Positions 32,837 through 40,905 are shown, counted from the first letter of the stretch. The stretch is 41,552 bases of DNA from Streptomyces sp. A3M-1-3 (GCF_024213665.1 NZ_JANAVP010000044.1:1-41552); one strand, 5' to 3'. Numbers and translations: made by a program. The notes: generated by a model from the sequence alone, not told the origin.

Positions 32837-34249
32837 ATGAAGGCCCATGACGGGATGTACATCGACGGGGACTGGCGGCCCGCCGTCGGTCCGGACACCA
32901 TCGCGGTCGTGAACCCGGCCGACGAGCAGGTCATCGGCCAGGTACCGGCCGGCACAGCCGAGGACGTCGACGCGGCCGTACGTGCGGCGCGCGCCGCACT
33001 CCCCGGCTGGGCCGCGACGCCGCCCGCCGAGCGCGCCGCCCGGATCGCCGCCCTGCGCGATGTGCTCGCGGCCCGCAGGGAGGAGATCGCCGAAACGGTC
33101 ACCGCCGAACTCGGCTCCCCGCTCGGCTTCTCGCAGATGGTTCACGCGGGAGTGCCGATCGCCGTCGCCGGATCGTATGCCGAACTCGCCGCCTCGTACT
33201 CCTTCGAGGAGAAGACGGGCAACTCCACGGTGCTGCTGGAGCCGGTCGGCGTGGTCGGCGCGATCACCCCCTGGAACTACCCGCTGCACCAGATCGTCGC
33301 CAAAGTGGCACCCGCGCTCGCCGCCGGCTGCACCGTCGTCCTCAAGCCCGCCGAGGACACCCCGCTGACCGCACAGCTCTTCGCCGAAGCAGTGCACGAG
33401 GCGGGTGTCCCCGCAGGGGTGTTCAACCTGGTCACCGGTCTGGGCCCGGTCGCCGGGCAGGCGCTCGCCGAACACGAGGGCGTCGACCTGGTCTCCTTCA
33501 CCGGATCCACCGCGGTCGGCCGGCAGATCGGCGCGACGGCCGGCGCGGCAGTCAAGCGCGTCGCCCTGGAGCTCGGCGGCAAGTCCGCCAACGTCATCCT
33601 GCCGAGTGCCGACCTGGCCAAGGCGGTCAACGTCGGCGTGGCCAACGTCATGTCCAACTCCGGCCAGACGTGCAGCGCGTGGACCCGCATGCTCGTCCAC
33701 CGGGACCAGTACGACGAGGCCGTCGCCCTCGCCGCCACGGCCGCCGCCAAGTACGTCGCCGGCGACCCGCACAACCAGGCCAGCCGCCTCGGCCCGGTCG
33801 TCAACGCCAAGCAGCACAGCCGGGTGCGCGGTTACATCGCCAAGGGAATCGAGGAGGGTGCGCGGGTCGTCGCCGGCGGTCCGGACTCGCCCCACGAGCG
33901 GGGCTACTACGTCACCCCGACGGTCTTCGCGGACGTCACGCCCTCGATGACCATCGCGCAGGAGGAGATCTTCGGCCCGGTCCTGTCGATCCTTCCGTAC
34001 GAGGACGAGGACGACGCCCTGCGCATCGCCAACGGCACCGTGTACGGCCTCGCCGGTGCCGTCTGGGCAGCCGACGCCGAGGAGGCGGTCGCCTTCGCCC
34101 GCCGGATGGACACCGGCCAGGTCGACATCAACGGCGGGCGGTTCAACCCGCTGGCTCCCTTCGGCGGTTACAAGCAGTCGGGCGTCGGCCGGGAACTCGG
34201 CACGCACGGCCTTGCCGAGTACCTCCAGACCAAGTCCCTGCAGTTCTGA
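32837..34249 (+). CDS. Aldehyde dehydrogenase
   Basis: A 470-residue NAD(P)-dependent aldehyde dehydrogenase. It has Asn147 (PWNYP), Lys170 (VVLKPAEDTP), catalytic Glu245 (LELGGKSANV), Cys279 (NSGQTCSAWTR) and the EEIFGPVL and PFGGYKQSGVGRE signatures, so it is complete. It oxidises an aldehyde to an acid. ATG 32837 has GGAGG 6 bases upstream. An alcohol dehydrogenase gene follows after 18 bases, so the pair could turn an alcohol to an acid through an aldehyde. It shares its upstream operator with the tetR/acyl-CoA dehydrogenase pair. Confidence 0.95.
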   Translation: MKAHDGMYIDGDWRPAVGPDTIAVVNPADEQVIGQVPAGTAEDVDAAVRAARAALPGWAATPPAERAARIAALRDVLAARREEIAETVTAELGSPLGFSQMVHAGVPIAVAGSYAELAASYSFEEKTGNSTVLLEPVGVVGAITPWNYPLHQIVAKVAPALAAGCTVVLKPAEDTPLTAQLFAEAVHEAGVPAGVFNLVTGLGPVAGQALAEHEGVDLVSFTGSTAVGRQIGATAGAAVKRVALELGGKSANVILPSADLAKAVNVGVANVMSNSGQTCSAWTRMLVHRDQYDEAVALAATAAAKYVAGDPHNQASRLGPVVNAKQHSRVRGYIAKGIEEGARVVAGGPDSPHERGYYVTPTVFADVTPSMTIAQEEIFGPVLSILPYEDEDDALRIANGTVYGLAGAVWAADAEEAVAFARRMDTGQVDINGGRFNPLAPFGGYKQSGVGRELGTHGLAEYLQTKSLQF

Positions 34250-34267
34250 AAACGCCGGAGAGTCAAC

Positions 34268-35347
34268 GTGGTCCGCGCCGCCATCCTGCCCGCCGTCGGT
34301 TCTCCCCTGGAGATCGCCGAAATCGAACTGCCCGAGCCCGGCCCCGGCCAGGTGCGGGTGCGTCTCGCCGCCGCCGGGGTCTGCCACTCCGACCTGTCAC
34401 TCTCCAACGGCACCATGCGCGTGCCCGTCCCGGCGGTCCTCGGCCACGAGGGCGCGGGCACGGTGGTGTCGGTCGGGGAGGGCGTCGGCCATGTCGCCCC
34501 CGGTGACGGCGTCGTCCTCAACTGGGCGCCGTCCTGCGGAACCTGCCGCCACTGCGGACTCGGCGAGGTGTGGCTGTGCGCAAACGCCCTCGCCGGGGTG
34601 GGCAACATCCACGCCCGTACGGCCGAGGGCACCGAGCTCCACCCCGGCCTGAACGTCGCCGCGTTCGCCGAGGAGACCGTCGTCGCGGCGAACTGTGTCC
34701 TGCCCGTCCCGGACGGCATCCCGCTCACCGAGGCCGCGCTGCTCGGCTGCGCGGTCCTGACCGGTTACGGAGCCGTCCACCACTCCGCGCAGGTCCGCCC
34801 CGCCGAGTCGGTCGCGGTCTTCGGCGTCGGCGGAGTCGGCCTGGCCGTGCTCCAGTCCGCGCGCATCGCCGGTGCCGGACCGGTCGTGGCCGTCGACGTG
34901 TCCCCGGCGAAGGAGGAACTGGCGCGTGCCGCCGGCGCCACCGAGTTCCTGATCGCGTCGGACACCACGGCCAAGGAGATCCGGGGGCTCACCGGCGGGT
35001 ACGGCGCGGATGTCGCCGTCGAGTGCGTCGGCCGCGCCGCGACCATTCGTACCGCGTGGGAGTCCACTCGCCGCGGCGGCCGCACCACGGTGGTCGGGAT
35101 CGGCGGCAAGGATCAGCAGGTGACGTTCAACGCGTTGGAGATCTTCCACTTCGGCCGCACGCTCTCCGGCTGTGTGTACGGCAACTCCGACCCGGCCCGT
35201 GACCTTCCGATACTCGCGGAGCACATCCGGGCGGGCCGCCTCGACCTGAACTCCATGGTCACCGAGCGGATCTCCCTCGACGGCATCCCGGCCGCCTTCG
35301 ACAACATGCTCGCGGGCAAGGGCGGCCGCGCCCTGGTCGTCTTCTAG
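34268..35347 (+). CDS. Zinc-dependent class III-like alcohol dehydrogenase
   Basis: A 359-residue medium-chain dehydrogenase. Catalytic zinc ligands are Cys39 and His60-Glu61 (GVCHSD, GHEGAGTVV); the structural zinc site Cys90, Cys93, Cys96, Cys104 is complete. The Rossmann motif is VFGVGGVGLAVLQ. It interconverts alcohols and aldehydes with NAD(P). GTG at 34268 has GGAGAG about 7 bases upstream. It follows the aldehyde dehydrogenase gene by 18 bases and is surely co-transcribed. The TAG stop is part of a CTAG. It resembles the aryl/acyl-alcohol dehydrogenases of actinobacteria; the substrate is unknown. Confidence 0.95.
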   Translation: MVRAAILPAVGSPLEIAEIELPEPGPGQVRVRLAAAGVCHSDLSLSNGTMRVPVPAVLGHEGAGTVVSVGEGVGHVAPGDGVVLNWAPSCGTCRHCGLGEVWLCANALAGVGNIHARTAEGTELHPGLNVAAFAEETVVAANCVLPVPDGIPLTEAALLGCAVLTGYGAVHHSAQVRPAESVAVFGVGGVGLAVLQSARIAGAGPVVAVDVSPAKEELARAAGATEFLIASDTTAKEIRGLTGGYGADVAVECVGRAATIRTAWESTRRGGRTTVVGIGGKDQQVTFNALEIFHFGRTLSGCVYGNSDPARDLPILAEHIRAGRLDLNSMVTERISLDGIPAAFDNMLAGKGGRALVVF

Positions 35348-35439
35348 CCCCTTCCCGGCCGGTTCCCGGAGCCGTCCAGCCGCCCCTTCCAGCACCCCGG
35401 CCGCCCCGCGCGGCCGGGGCACTCGTGCTGCCCCGCCGA

Positions 35440-35465
35440 CACGGCGTACCGGGCGGTACGCCGTG
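35440..35465. promoter_or_regulatory. 26-bp perfect palindrome between alcohol dehydrogenase and MFS genes
   Basis: CACGGCGTACCG (35440-35451) and CGGTACGCCGTG (35454-35465) are perfect inverted arms around GG. A two-base centre is too tight for a terminator hairpin loop, so an operator is favoured; a terminator for the alcohol dehydrogenase operon is the alternative. It shares the GTACC/GGTAC arms with the site at 35499-35516. Confidence 0.5.
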
Positions 35466-35499
35466 ATCAAACTGCTGCTGTGCAGGCTGTTGACCTCCG

Positions 35500-35515
35500 T
35501 ACCAGCCGGTCGGTA
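35500..35515. promoter_or_regulatory. TetR-like operator before the MFS gene
   Basis: TACCAGCCGGTCGGTA matches 14 of 16 positions of TACCGACCGGTCGGTA, and CCGGTCGGTA is shared exactly with the site before the molybdoenzyme gene. It lies about 70 bases before the MFS start and could repress its promoter. Confidence 0.55.
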
Positions 35516-35586
35516 CGGTCCCCGCAATCTCATCACAGCGCCGCCCCCCCTCCGTCCCCCGCACCCACCATCGGAGTGTGCACCGC

Positions 35587-36999
35587 ATGGACACGGCAGC
35601 TTCCCCATCGACCGGCACCACCGCGCCGGCCCTCACCGACAGGAACCGGCGCAAGGTGGCCACGGCCGCTGCTCTCGCCTCCGCCGTCGAGTGGTACGAC
35701 TACTTCGTCTTCGGCATCGCCGCCGCCCTCGTGCTCGGCGATCTGTACTTCCCGGCCGGCAGCTCCTCCGCCGGAGTCCTCGCCGCCTTCGCCACCTTCG
35801 CGGTCGGCTTCCTCGCCCGCCCCGTCGGCGGCATCATCGCCGGTCAGCTGGGCGACAAGCGCGGCCGCAAGCCGATGCTCGTCCTCGCGCTGACCCTGAT
35901 GGGCGTCGCCACCACCGGCATCGGGCTGCTGCCCACGTACGAGACGATCGGCATCGCCGCTCCGGTGCTGCTCGTCCTGCTGCGCGTACTGCAGGGCATC
36001 GCGGTCGGCGCCCAGTGGGGCGGTGCGATGCTCATGGCCACCGAGTACGCCCCCGAGGGCAAGCGCGGCCTCTACGGCAGCCTCGTCCAGCTCGGCGTCC
36101 CGATCGGCGTGGTGACCGCGAACACCGTGTTCCTCATCGCCGGCGCCACCACCAGCGACAGTGCCTTCGCCGCCTGGGGATGGCGGCTGCCGTTCCTCGT
36201 TGGCGTGCTGGTCCTCGTCCTGGCCTGGTACATCCACACGCGCGTCGAGGAGACCCCCGCCTTCCGCGAGGCCGAAAAGGCCCTGGCCGAACAGGAGAAG
36301 GGCGAAGCTCTCCCCCAGCCTTCGGCCGGGGGGACCCCCATCTCGCTTCGCTCGCCGCTGCGCACGATTCTGCGCAGTCATCTCGGCACGGTCTTCCTGG
36401 CCGGCGGCTCCTTCGCCGTCAACACCGCGACCTTCTACATCATCATCACCGGCGTGCTCGACTACGCGACCCGCGAACTCGAGATGAAGCGCAGCGCGGT
36501 CCTCGCCGTCTCGCTCTGCGTCAGCCTCACCCAGCTGGTGCTGATACCCGCCGCGGCGGCCCTCTCCGACCGTGTCGGCCGACTCCGCATCTACGCCTTC
36601 GGCGCGGTGGGCCTGCTGGTCTGGGCGGTGCCGCTGTTCCTGCTCATCGACACCGGCTCGCTGCTCTGGCTGGGTGTGGGCACGTTCGTCACCAGCTGCT
36701 TCCTGAGCATCATGTACGGGCCGCAGGCGGCGCTCTTCGCCGAGCTGTTCACGGCGGAGATGCGGTACACCGGCGCCTCACTCGGCTACCAGATCGCGGC
36801 CGTGTTCGGCGGCGGGCTCGCGCCGTTCGTGATGGTGCTGCTGCTGGAGGCCACCGGCACCTCGATGGCGGTGTCCGGCTACATCATCGGCCTCGCGGTC
36901 ATCGCCCTGATCTCCATCCGCATCCTGTCCCGGCGGGCCGGCGCCGGCCGGCAGGCGAACGCCGCGCCTCAGGAGGAGAACGCTCCCGCCCAGGCCTGA
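35587..36999 (+). CDS. MHS-family MFS symporter
   Basis: A 470-residue, 12-helix transporter of the metabolite:H+ symporter family (shikimate, proline/betaine, ketoglutarate types). Marks include EWYDYFVFGIAAALVLG in helix 1, RPVGGIIAGQLGDKRGRKPML (loop 2-3) and GAQWGGAMLMATEYAPEGKRGLYGS. The substrate is probably a carboxylate or zwitterion. ATG 35587 is chosen; GTG 35578 adds three residues. The central cytoplasmic loop (about residues 240-255) contains a repeat-like inserted sequence at 36312-36340. Two palindromes lie upstream. Its 3' end overlaps the convergent lyase gene by 31 bases. Confidence 0.93.
   Translation: MDTAASPSTGTTAPALTDRNRRKVATAAALASAVEWYDYFVFGIAAALVLGDLYFPAGSSSAGVLAAFATFAVGFLARPVGGIIAGQLGDKRGRKPMLVLALTLMGVATTGIGLLPTYETIGIAAPVLLVLLRVLQGIAVGAQWGGAMLMATEYAPEGKRGLYGSLVQLGVPIGVVTANTVFLIAGATTSDSAFAAWGWRLPFLVGVLVLVLAWYIHTRVEETPAFREAEKALAEQEKGEALPQPSAGGTPISLRSPLRTILRSHLGTVFLAGGSFAVNTATFYIIITGVLDYATRELEMKRSAVLAVSLCVSLTQLVLIPAAAALSDRVGRLRIYAFGAVGLLVWAVPLFLLIDTGSLLWLGVGTFVTSCFLSIMYGPQAALFAELFTAEMRYTGASLGYQIAAVFGGGLAPFVMVLLLEATGTSMAVSGYIIGLAVIALISIRILSRRAGAGRQANAAPQEENAPAQA
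36312..36340. repeat. REP-like palindromic element inside the MFS coding loop
   Basis: CCCCCAGCC-TTC-GGCCGGGGG with a following GACCCCC forms an almost perfect hairpin. It is in frame and encodes a Pro/Ser/Ala/Gly-Gly-Thr-Pro peptide in the central cytoplasmic loop. From memory, similar sequences are widely repeated in Streptomyces genomes, including inside genes. One copy only is visible here. Confidence 0.55.
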
Positions 37000-37763
37000 G
37001 CCCGGTCGTACGAGGGCAGTTCGCCGAGGTCCGCGGCCTCCGCATCGCCGCGGGCGACGGCACGGGCCAGTTCCACGGCCCCGTGTACGGCGGCCCGGAA
37101 GAGCAGCGAACCGGTGCTGATCCGGGCCACGCCCAGCTCGGCGAGGCGCGCGACGGTCAACCCGCCAGGCGCGAAGAGGATGTTGAGCGGGAGCGTCAGC
37201 TCCCGCGCGAGGGCGCCGATGGTCCGCTCGTCCTGTAGCCCCGGGACGAACAGACCGTCGGCGCCTGCCTGCTGGTAGGCGGCGAGACGTTCGCTTGTCC
37301 GCTCCCGGTGGCCGGGCAGCCAGTACGTGTCGGTGCGCGCGTTCACGAACAGCTCGGGCGCCGCTTCCTTGACGGCCCGGATCAGCTCGCACTGCTCCTT
37401 GGCGTCGGCCAGCGACCCGTCCGGGCGGCCGTCCTCGATGTTCACCCCGGCGACCCCAGCCCGTACGAGCTCGGCCGCGAGCGCGGCGACCTCGGCCGGC
37501 TGCTCGCTGAAGCCGCCTTCGATGTCCACGCTCACCGGCACGGCCAGCCGGGCCAGACCGCGCCCCAGCCGCAGGGTCTCCTCGCGGGTGTCACCCGTGG
37601 CGTCGGGCTTCCCGGCGGCCGAGGCGACTCCGAGGCTGGTCGTCCCGATGGCCGCGAACCCGGCCTGCGCGAGCGCGGCGGCGCAGGCGTGGTCCCAGGC
37701 GTTGGGCAGCAGCAGGGGTGCACCGGGCCGGTGCAGGGCACGGAACTCCTCGTAACGGCTCAT
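36969..37763 (-). CDS. Isocitrate lyase/PEP mutase-family protein
   Basis: A 264-residue TIM-barrel protein of the phosphonopyruvate/isocitrate lyase superfamily: LLLPNAWDHACAAALAQAGFAAIGTTSLGVASAAGKPD, VSVDIEGGFS, GVNIEDG and VNARTDTYW. Metal and substrate residues (Asp, Glu and Arg in these motifs) are present. The usual lyase K-K-C-G-H loop is not seen, so it is probably a small PEP-mutase-like or methylisocitrate-lyase-like enzyme with unknown substrate. GGAGGG before the ATG at 37763 supports the start. It lies 74 bases downstream of a tetR gene across ACGTCAGT repeats. Confidence 0.88.
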   Translation of the reverse strand: MSRYEEFRALHRPGAPLLLPNAWDHACAAALAQAGFAAIGTTSLGVASAAGKPDATGDTREETLRLGRGLARLAVPVSVDIEGGFSEQPAEVAALAAELVRAGVAGVNIEDGRPDGSLADAKEQCELIRAVKEAAPELFVNARTDTYWLPGHRERTSERLAAYQQAGADGLFVPGLQDERTIGALARELTLPLNILFAPGGLTVARLAELGVARISTGSLLFRAAVHGAVELARAVARGDAEAADLGELPSYDRAQAWAGAFSS

Positions 37764-37784
37764 GAGCGATCACCCTCCAGTAGG

Positions 37785-37816
37785 ACGTCAGTACGTCAGT
37801 ACGTCAGTACGTCAAG
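37785..37816. repeat. ACGTCAGT tandem repeat
   Basis: ACGTCAGT occurs at 37785-37792, 37793-37800 and 37801-37808, followed by ACGTCAAG (37809-37816). The 8-bp array lies in the 74-bp gap between the tetR stop and the lyase start and would sit in the lyase promoter or leader. It may be a binding array or a slipping repeat. Confidence 0.7.
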
Positions 37817-37837
37817 GAACGGGCAGGCGGCCGGCCG

Positions 37838-38476
37838 TCACGCGCGCGCCAGCTGCTCGTACTGCACCGCCAGGCCGTCGATCAGGGCCTTCAGGCCCGT
37901 TTCGAACGCGCCCTCGTCCACCTGCTGCCGGCGCTCCGCCAGGAGATGGGCCTGCCCGAGGTGGGGATAGTCCGCCGGGTTGTACGCCGCCTCGTCGTCG
38001 ACGAAACCGCCGGCGAAGGAGCCGAGGGCCGAGCCGGTGATGAAGTACCGCATCAGGGCCCCGATGTGGGTGGCCTGGGCGGGCGGCCAGCCCGCCTCGA
38101 CCATCGCGCCGAACACCGCGTCGGCCAGCCGCAGTCCGGCCGGGCGGCGGCCCGGGCCCTGGGCCAGGACCGGGACGATGTTCGGGTGCGCCCGCAGGGC
38201 GGCGCGGTAGGAGACGGCCCAGTCGTGCAGCGCGGTGCGCCAGTCGCGGCCGTCCTCGAACATCGACAGGTCGACCTGGGCACTGACCGTGTCGGCAACG
38301 GCGTCGAGGATCTCGTCCTTGTTGCGGAAGTGGTTGTAGAGGGACGGCCCGCTGACACCGAGCCCGGCGGCGAGCCGGCGCGTGGAGACCGCCTCCAGCC
38401 CTTCGGCGTCCACGAGTGCGCTCGCCGCGTCGACGATGCGCTCTCTGCTGAGGAGGGGCTTGCGTGGGCGGGCCAT
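37838..38476 (-). CDS. TetR-family regulator divergent from the acyl-CoA dehydrogenase
   Basis: A 212-residue TetR protein: HTH ERIVDAASALVDAEGLEAVSTRRLAAGLGVSGPSLYNHFRNKDEILDAVADTV, C-terminal domain of the TetR_C class with a W-rich ligand region. ATG at 38476 (MARPRKPLLSRE) is the normal family start; upstream in-frame codons run into the operator. Its promoter region contains ATAAACTAGC (38503-38512), repeated before the aldehyde dehydrogenase gene, so it may control both dehydrogenase loci. The lyase gene downstream may be co-transcribed. Confidence 0.9.
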   Translation of the reverse strand: MARPRKPLLSRERIVDAASALVDAEGLEAVSTRRLAAGLGVSGPSLYNHFRNKDEILDAVADTVSAQVDLSMFEDGRDWRTALHDWAVSYRAALRAHPNIVPVLAQGPGRRPAGLRLADAVFGAMVEAGWPPAQATHIGALMRYFITGSALGSFAGGFVDDEAAYNPADYPHLGQAHLLAERRQQVDEGAFETGLKALIDGLAVQYEQLARA

Positions 38477-38502
38477 GCGGCACATAGTAGGGCCTGCCGC
38501 CA

Positions 38503-38512
38503 ATAAACTAGC
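38503..38512. promoter_or_regulatory. ATAAACTAGC site between tetR and the acyl-CoA dehydrogenase gene
   Basis: Exact 10-base match (reverse complement) to 32791-32800 before the aldehyde dehydrogenase. It is 27 bases from the tetR start and 24 from the acyl-CoA dehydrogenase start, within an AT-rich stretch that continues to TTAATTAAA (38517-38525). Confidence 0.6.
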
Positions 38513-38535
38513 AGTGTTAATTAAACGAGGTGCCG

Positions 38536-39696
38536 ATGAACCTGGAGCTGAGCGATGAGCAGGCCGCGGTGCGCCGGCTGGCCAAGGACTTCGCCGACCG
38601 CGAGATCACCCCGCACGCGGCCGCGTGGGACCGGGCCGAGAGCGTGGACCGCGGCATCGTGAAGAAGCTGGGCGCGCTGGGGTTCCTCGGCCTCACCATC
38701 CCCGAGGAGTGCGGCGGCTCCGGCGGCGACCACCTCTCGTACGCCCTGGTCACCGAGGAGCTGGGCCGCGGCGACTCCGCGGTGCGCGGCATCGTCTCCG
38801 TATCGCTCGGGCTGGTCGCCAAGTCGATCGCCGCGTGGGGCAGCGAGGAGCAGAAGCGGCAGTGGCTCCCCGGCCTGACCTCGGGCGACCAGGTCGGATG
38901 CTTCGGCCTCACCGAGCCCGGCACCGGGTCCGACGCCGGCCATCTGGCCACCCGGGCGGTGCGGGACGGCGGCACGGCCGGGGACTGGGTCATCAACGGC
39001 ACCAAGATGTTCATCACCAACGGCACTTGGGCCGATGTGGTGCTGCTCTTCGCCCGTACGAACGACACGCCCGGCCACAAGGGCGTCAGCGCCTTCCTGG
39101 TTCCCACCAACACCGCCGGGCTGACCCGCCGCGAGATCCACGGCAAGCTCGGCCTGCGCGGCCAGGCCACCGCCGAACTGGTGCTGGAGGACGTCAGGGT
39201 CCCCGCCTCGGCGGTGATCGCGCCGGAGGGCAAGGGCTTCTCGGTCGCGATGTCGGCGCTCGCCAAGGGGCGGATGTCGGTGGCCGCCGGCTGCGTCGGC
39301 ATAGCCCAGGCCGCGCTGGACGCCGCCGTGAGGTATGCGGCCGAGCGCGAGCAGTTCGGCAAGTCGATCGCCCACCACCAGCTGGTGCAGGAGCTGATCA
39401 CCGACATCGCGGTGGACGTGGACGCCGCCCGGCTGCTCACCTGGCGGGTCGCCGACCTGATCGACCGCGGCCTGCCGTTCGACACCGAGGCGTCCAAGGC
39501 GAAGCTCTTCGCGTCCGAGGCCGCGGTGCGCGCCGCGAACAACGCACTCCAGGTCTTCGGCGGCTACGGCTACATCGACGAGTACCCGGCCGGCAAGCTG
39601 CTGCGCGACGCCCGCGTGATGACGCTGTACGAGGGAACCAGCCAGATCCAGAAGCTGGTGATCGGCCGCGCCCTCACGGGGGTCTCGGCGTTCTGA
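38536..39696 (+). CDS. Acyl-CoA dehydrogenase
   Basis: A 386-residue flavoprotein that makes a 2,3-double bond in acyl-CoA. CFGLTEPGTGSDAGHLATRA and WVINGTKMFITNGTWADV are the FAD/acyl contact segments, GRMSVAAGCVGIAQAALDAAVRYAAEREQFGK the middle helices, and VFGGYGYIDEYPAGKLLRDARVMTLYEGTSQIQ the C-terminal signature with catalytic Glu366. The protein is complete. ATG 38536 has ACGAGG 5 bases before it. It is divergent from the tetR gene; AT-rich intergenic DNA holds the shared ATAAACTAGC site. Substrate chain is not known. Confidence 0.95.
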   Translation: MNLELSDEQAAVRRLAKDFADREITPHAAAWDRAESVDRGIVKKLGALGFLGLTIPEECGGSGGDHLSYALVTEELGRGDSAVRGIVSVSLGLVAKSIAAWGSEEQKRQWLPGLTSGDQVGCFGLTEPGTGSDAGHLATRAVRDGGTAGDWVINGTKMFITNGTWADVVLLFARTNDTPGHKGVSAFLVPTNTAGLTRREIHGKLGLRGQATAELVLEDVRVPASAVIAPEGKGFSVAMSALAKGRMSVAAGCVGIAQAALDAAVRYAAEREQFGKSIAHHQLVQELITDIAVDVDAARLLTWRVADLIDRGLPFDTEASKAKLFASEAAVRAANNALQVFGGYGYIDEYPAGKLLRDARVMTLYEGTSQIQKLVIGRALTGVSAF

Positions 39697-39730
39697 GCCG
39701 ATCAGGGGACCCCCGGGAGGCCGGTCAGAG

Positions 39731-39745
39731 CTAAGCGCTTGCTCA
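39731..39745. promoter_or_regulatory. CTAAGCGCTTGCTCA operator before tetR
   Basis: A 15-base sequence with core AAGCGCTT, identical to 40956-40970 upstream of the maoC gene. It lies 49 bases before the TetR start at 39794, in the likely promoter. It resembles TGAGCAAGCGCTTGCTCA-type sites of actinobacterial TetR regulators of acyl-CoA metabolism (general knowledge). Confidence 0.75.
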
Positions 39746-39793
39746 CCTTCAGGGTAGGGTGTCAGTCCGGCTGAGGGTGGAAGGGGTAAGCGA

Positions 39794-40453
39794 ATGGGCA
39801 TCGCGGAGGAGACCGGCGGCGAGGACGCGCCGTGGGGCGAGGTCAGCCCCGAGGCGGCCCGCAGGCTGCTCGTCGCCGCCGTCGAGGCGTTCGCCGAGCG
39901 CGGCTACCACGCGACCACGACTCGCGACATCGCGGGCAGGGCCGGGATGAGCCCGGCCGCGCTCTACATCCACTACAAGACCAAGGAAGAGCTGCTCCAC
40001 CGGATCAGCCGGATCGGGCACGACAAGGCGCTCGAGATCCTGGAGAGGGCCGCCGGCGGTGAGGGCACGCCGACCGAGCGGCTCGACGACGCCGTGCGTT
40101 CGTTCGTCCGGTGGCACGCCGGGCGCCATATGACCGCCCGCGTCGTCCAGTACGAACTCGAAGCCCTCGGCCCCGAGCACCGCACCGAGATCGTCGCGCT
40201 GCGCAGGCAGAGCGACGCCGCCGTCCGCCGGATCCTCGACGAGGGCGTGCAGGCGGGGGAGTTCGAGGTGCCCGACGTGCCGGGTACCGCCGTCGCCGTG
40301 CTGTCGCTCTGCATCGACGTGGCGCGCTGGTTCAAGGTGGACGGGCGCAGAACGCCCGACGAGGTCGGCGCGCTCTACGCCGACCTCGTGCTCCGTATGG
40401 TCGGAGCGCGGCGTACGGGCCCGGAGTCCTGGCAGCAGGCGCCTCAGAAGTAG
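39794..40453 (+). CDS. TetR-family regulator (acyl-CoA metabolism type)
   Basis: A 219-residue TetR protein. HTH: RRLLVAAVEAFAERGYHATTTRDIAGRAGMSPAALYIHYKTKEELLHRI. The C-terminal domain (RWHAGRHMTARVVQYELEALGPEHRTEIVALRRQ) is of the type found in regulators of fatty acid or sterol catabolism (KstR2-like). GGAAGGGG about 9 bases before ATG 39794 fixes the start. An identical 15-mer operator lies upstream of this gene and of the convergent maoC gene, so autoregulation and maoC control are likely. The two 3' ends overlap by 10 bases. Confidence 0.92.
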   Translation: MGIAEETGGEDAPWGEVSPEAARRLLVAAVEAFAERGYHATTTRDIAGRAGMSPAALYIHYKTKEELLHRISRIGHDKALEILERAAGGEGTPTERLDDAVRSFVRWHAGRHMTARVVQYELEALGPEHRTEIVALRRQSDAAVRRILDEGVQAGEFEVPDVPGTAVAVLSLCIDVARWFKVDGRRTPDEVGALYADLVLRMVGARRTGPESWQQAPQK

Positions 40454-40905
40454 AAGCGGGAGACCGACTCCGCCACGCACGCCGGCTTGTCGCCGCCCTC
40501 ACGCTCGACCGTGATGGCGGCGGTGATCTGCACGCCGCCGCCCGCCTCGGTCACGTCCTTGATCACGCCCGTTGCGCGCAGCCGGGAGCCGACGGGCACG
40601 GGGGAGGGGAAACGCACCTTGTTGGTGCCGTAGTTGATGCCCATCTTCATGCCCTCGACCCGCATGATCTGCGGCACCAGGGTGGGCAGCAGCGAGAGCG
40701 TCAGATAGCCGTGCGCGATGGTCGTACCGAAGGGGCCGGCCGCTGCCTTCTCCGGGTCCACATGGATCCACTGATGGTCGCCGGTGGCGTCCGCGAACAG
40801 GTCGATCCGCTTCTGGTCGATCTCCAGCCATTCGCTCTCGCCCAACTGCTCGCCGACCCCGGCGCGCAGCTCCTCGGCGGACGTGAAGATCCTCGGCTCT
40901 GCCAT
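40444..40905 (-). CDS. MaoC-family enoyl-CoA hydratase/dehydratase
   Basis: A 153-residue hot-dog fold protein. FADATGDHQWIHVDPEKA contains the hydratase-2 dyad Asp43 and His48, and GPFGTTIAHGYLTLSLLP is the conserved helix. NYGTNKVRFPSPVPVGSRLRA is typical of MaoC/(R)-specific hydratases. It hydrates or dehydrates enoyl-CoA or a related thioester. ATG 40905 is preferred; in-frame ATG 40929 has a poorer site. Its promoter has the CTAAGCGCTTGCTCA operator. It is divergent from soxR. Confidence 0.92.
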   Translation of the reverse strand: MAEPRIFTSAEELRAGVGEQLGESEWLEIDQKRIDLFADATGDHQWIHVDPEKAAAGPFGTTIAHGYLTLSLLPTLVPQIMRVEGMKMGINYGTNKVRFPSPVPVGSRLRATGVIKDVTEAGGGVQITAAITVEREGGDKPACVAESVSRFYF

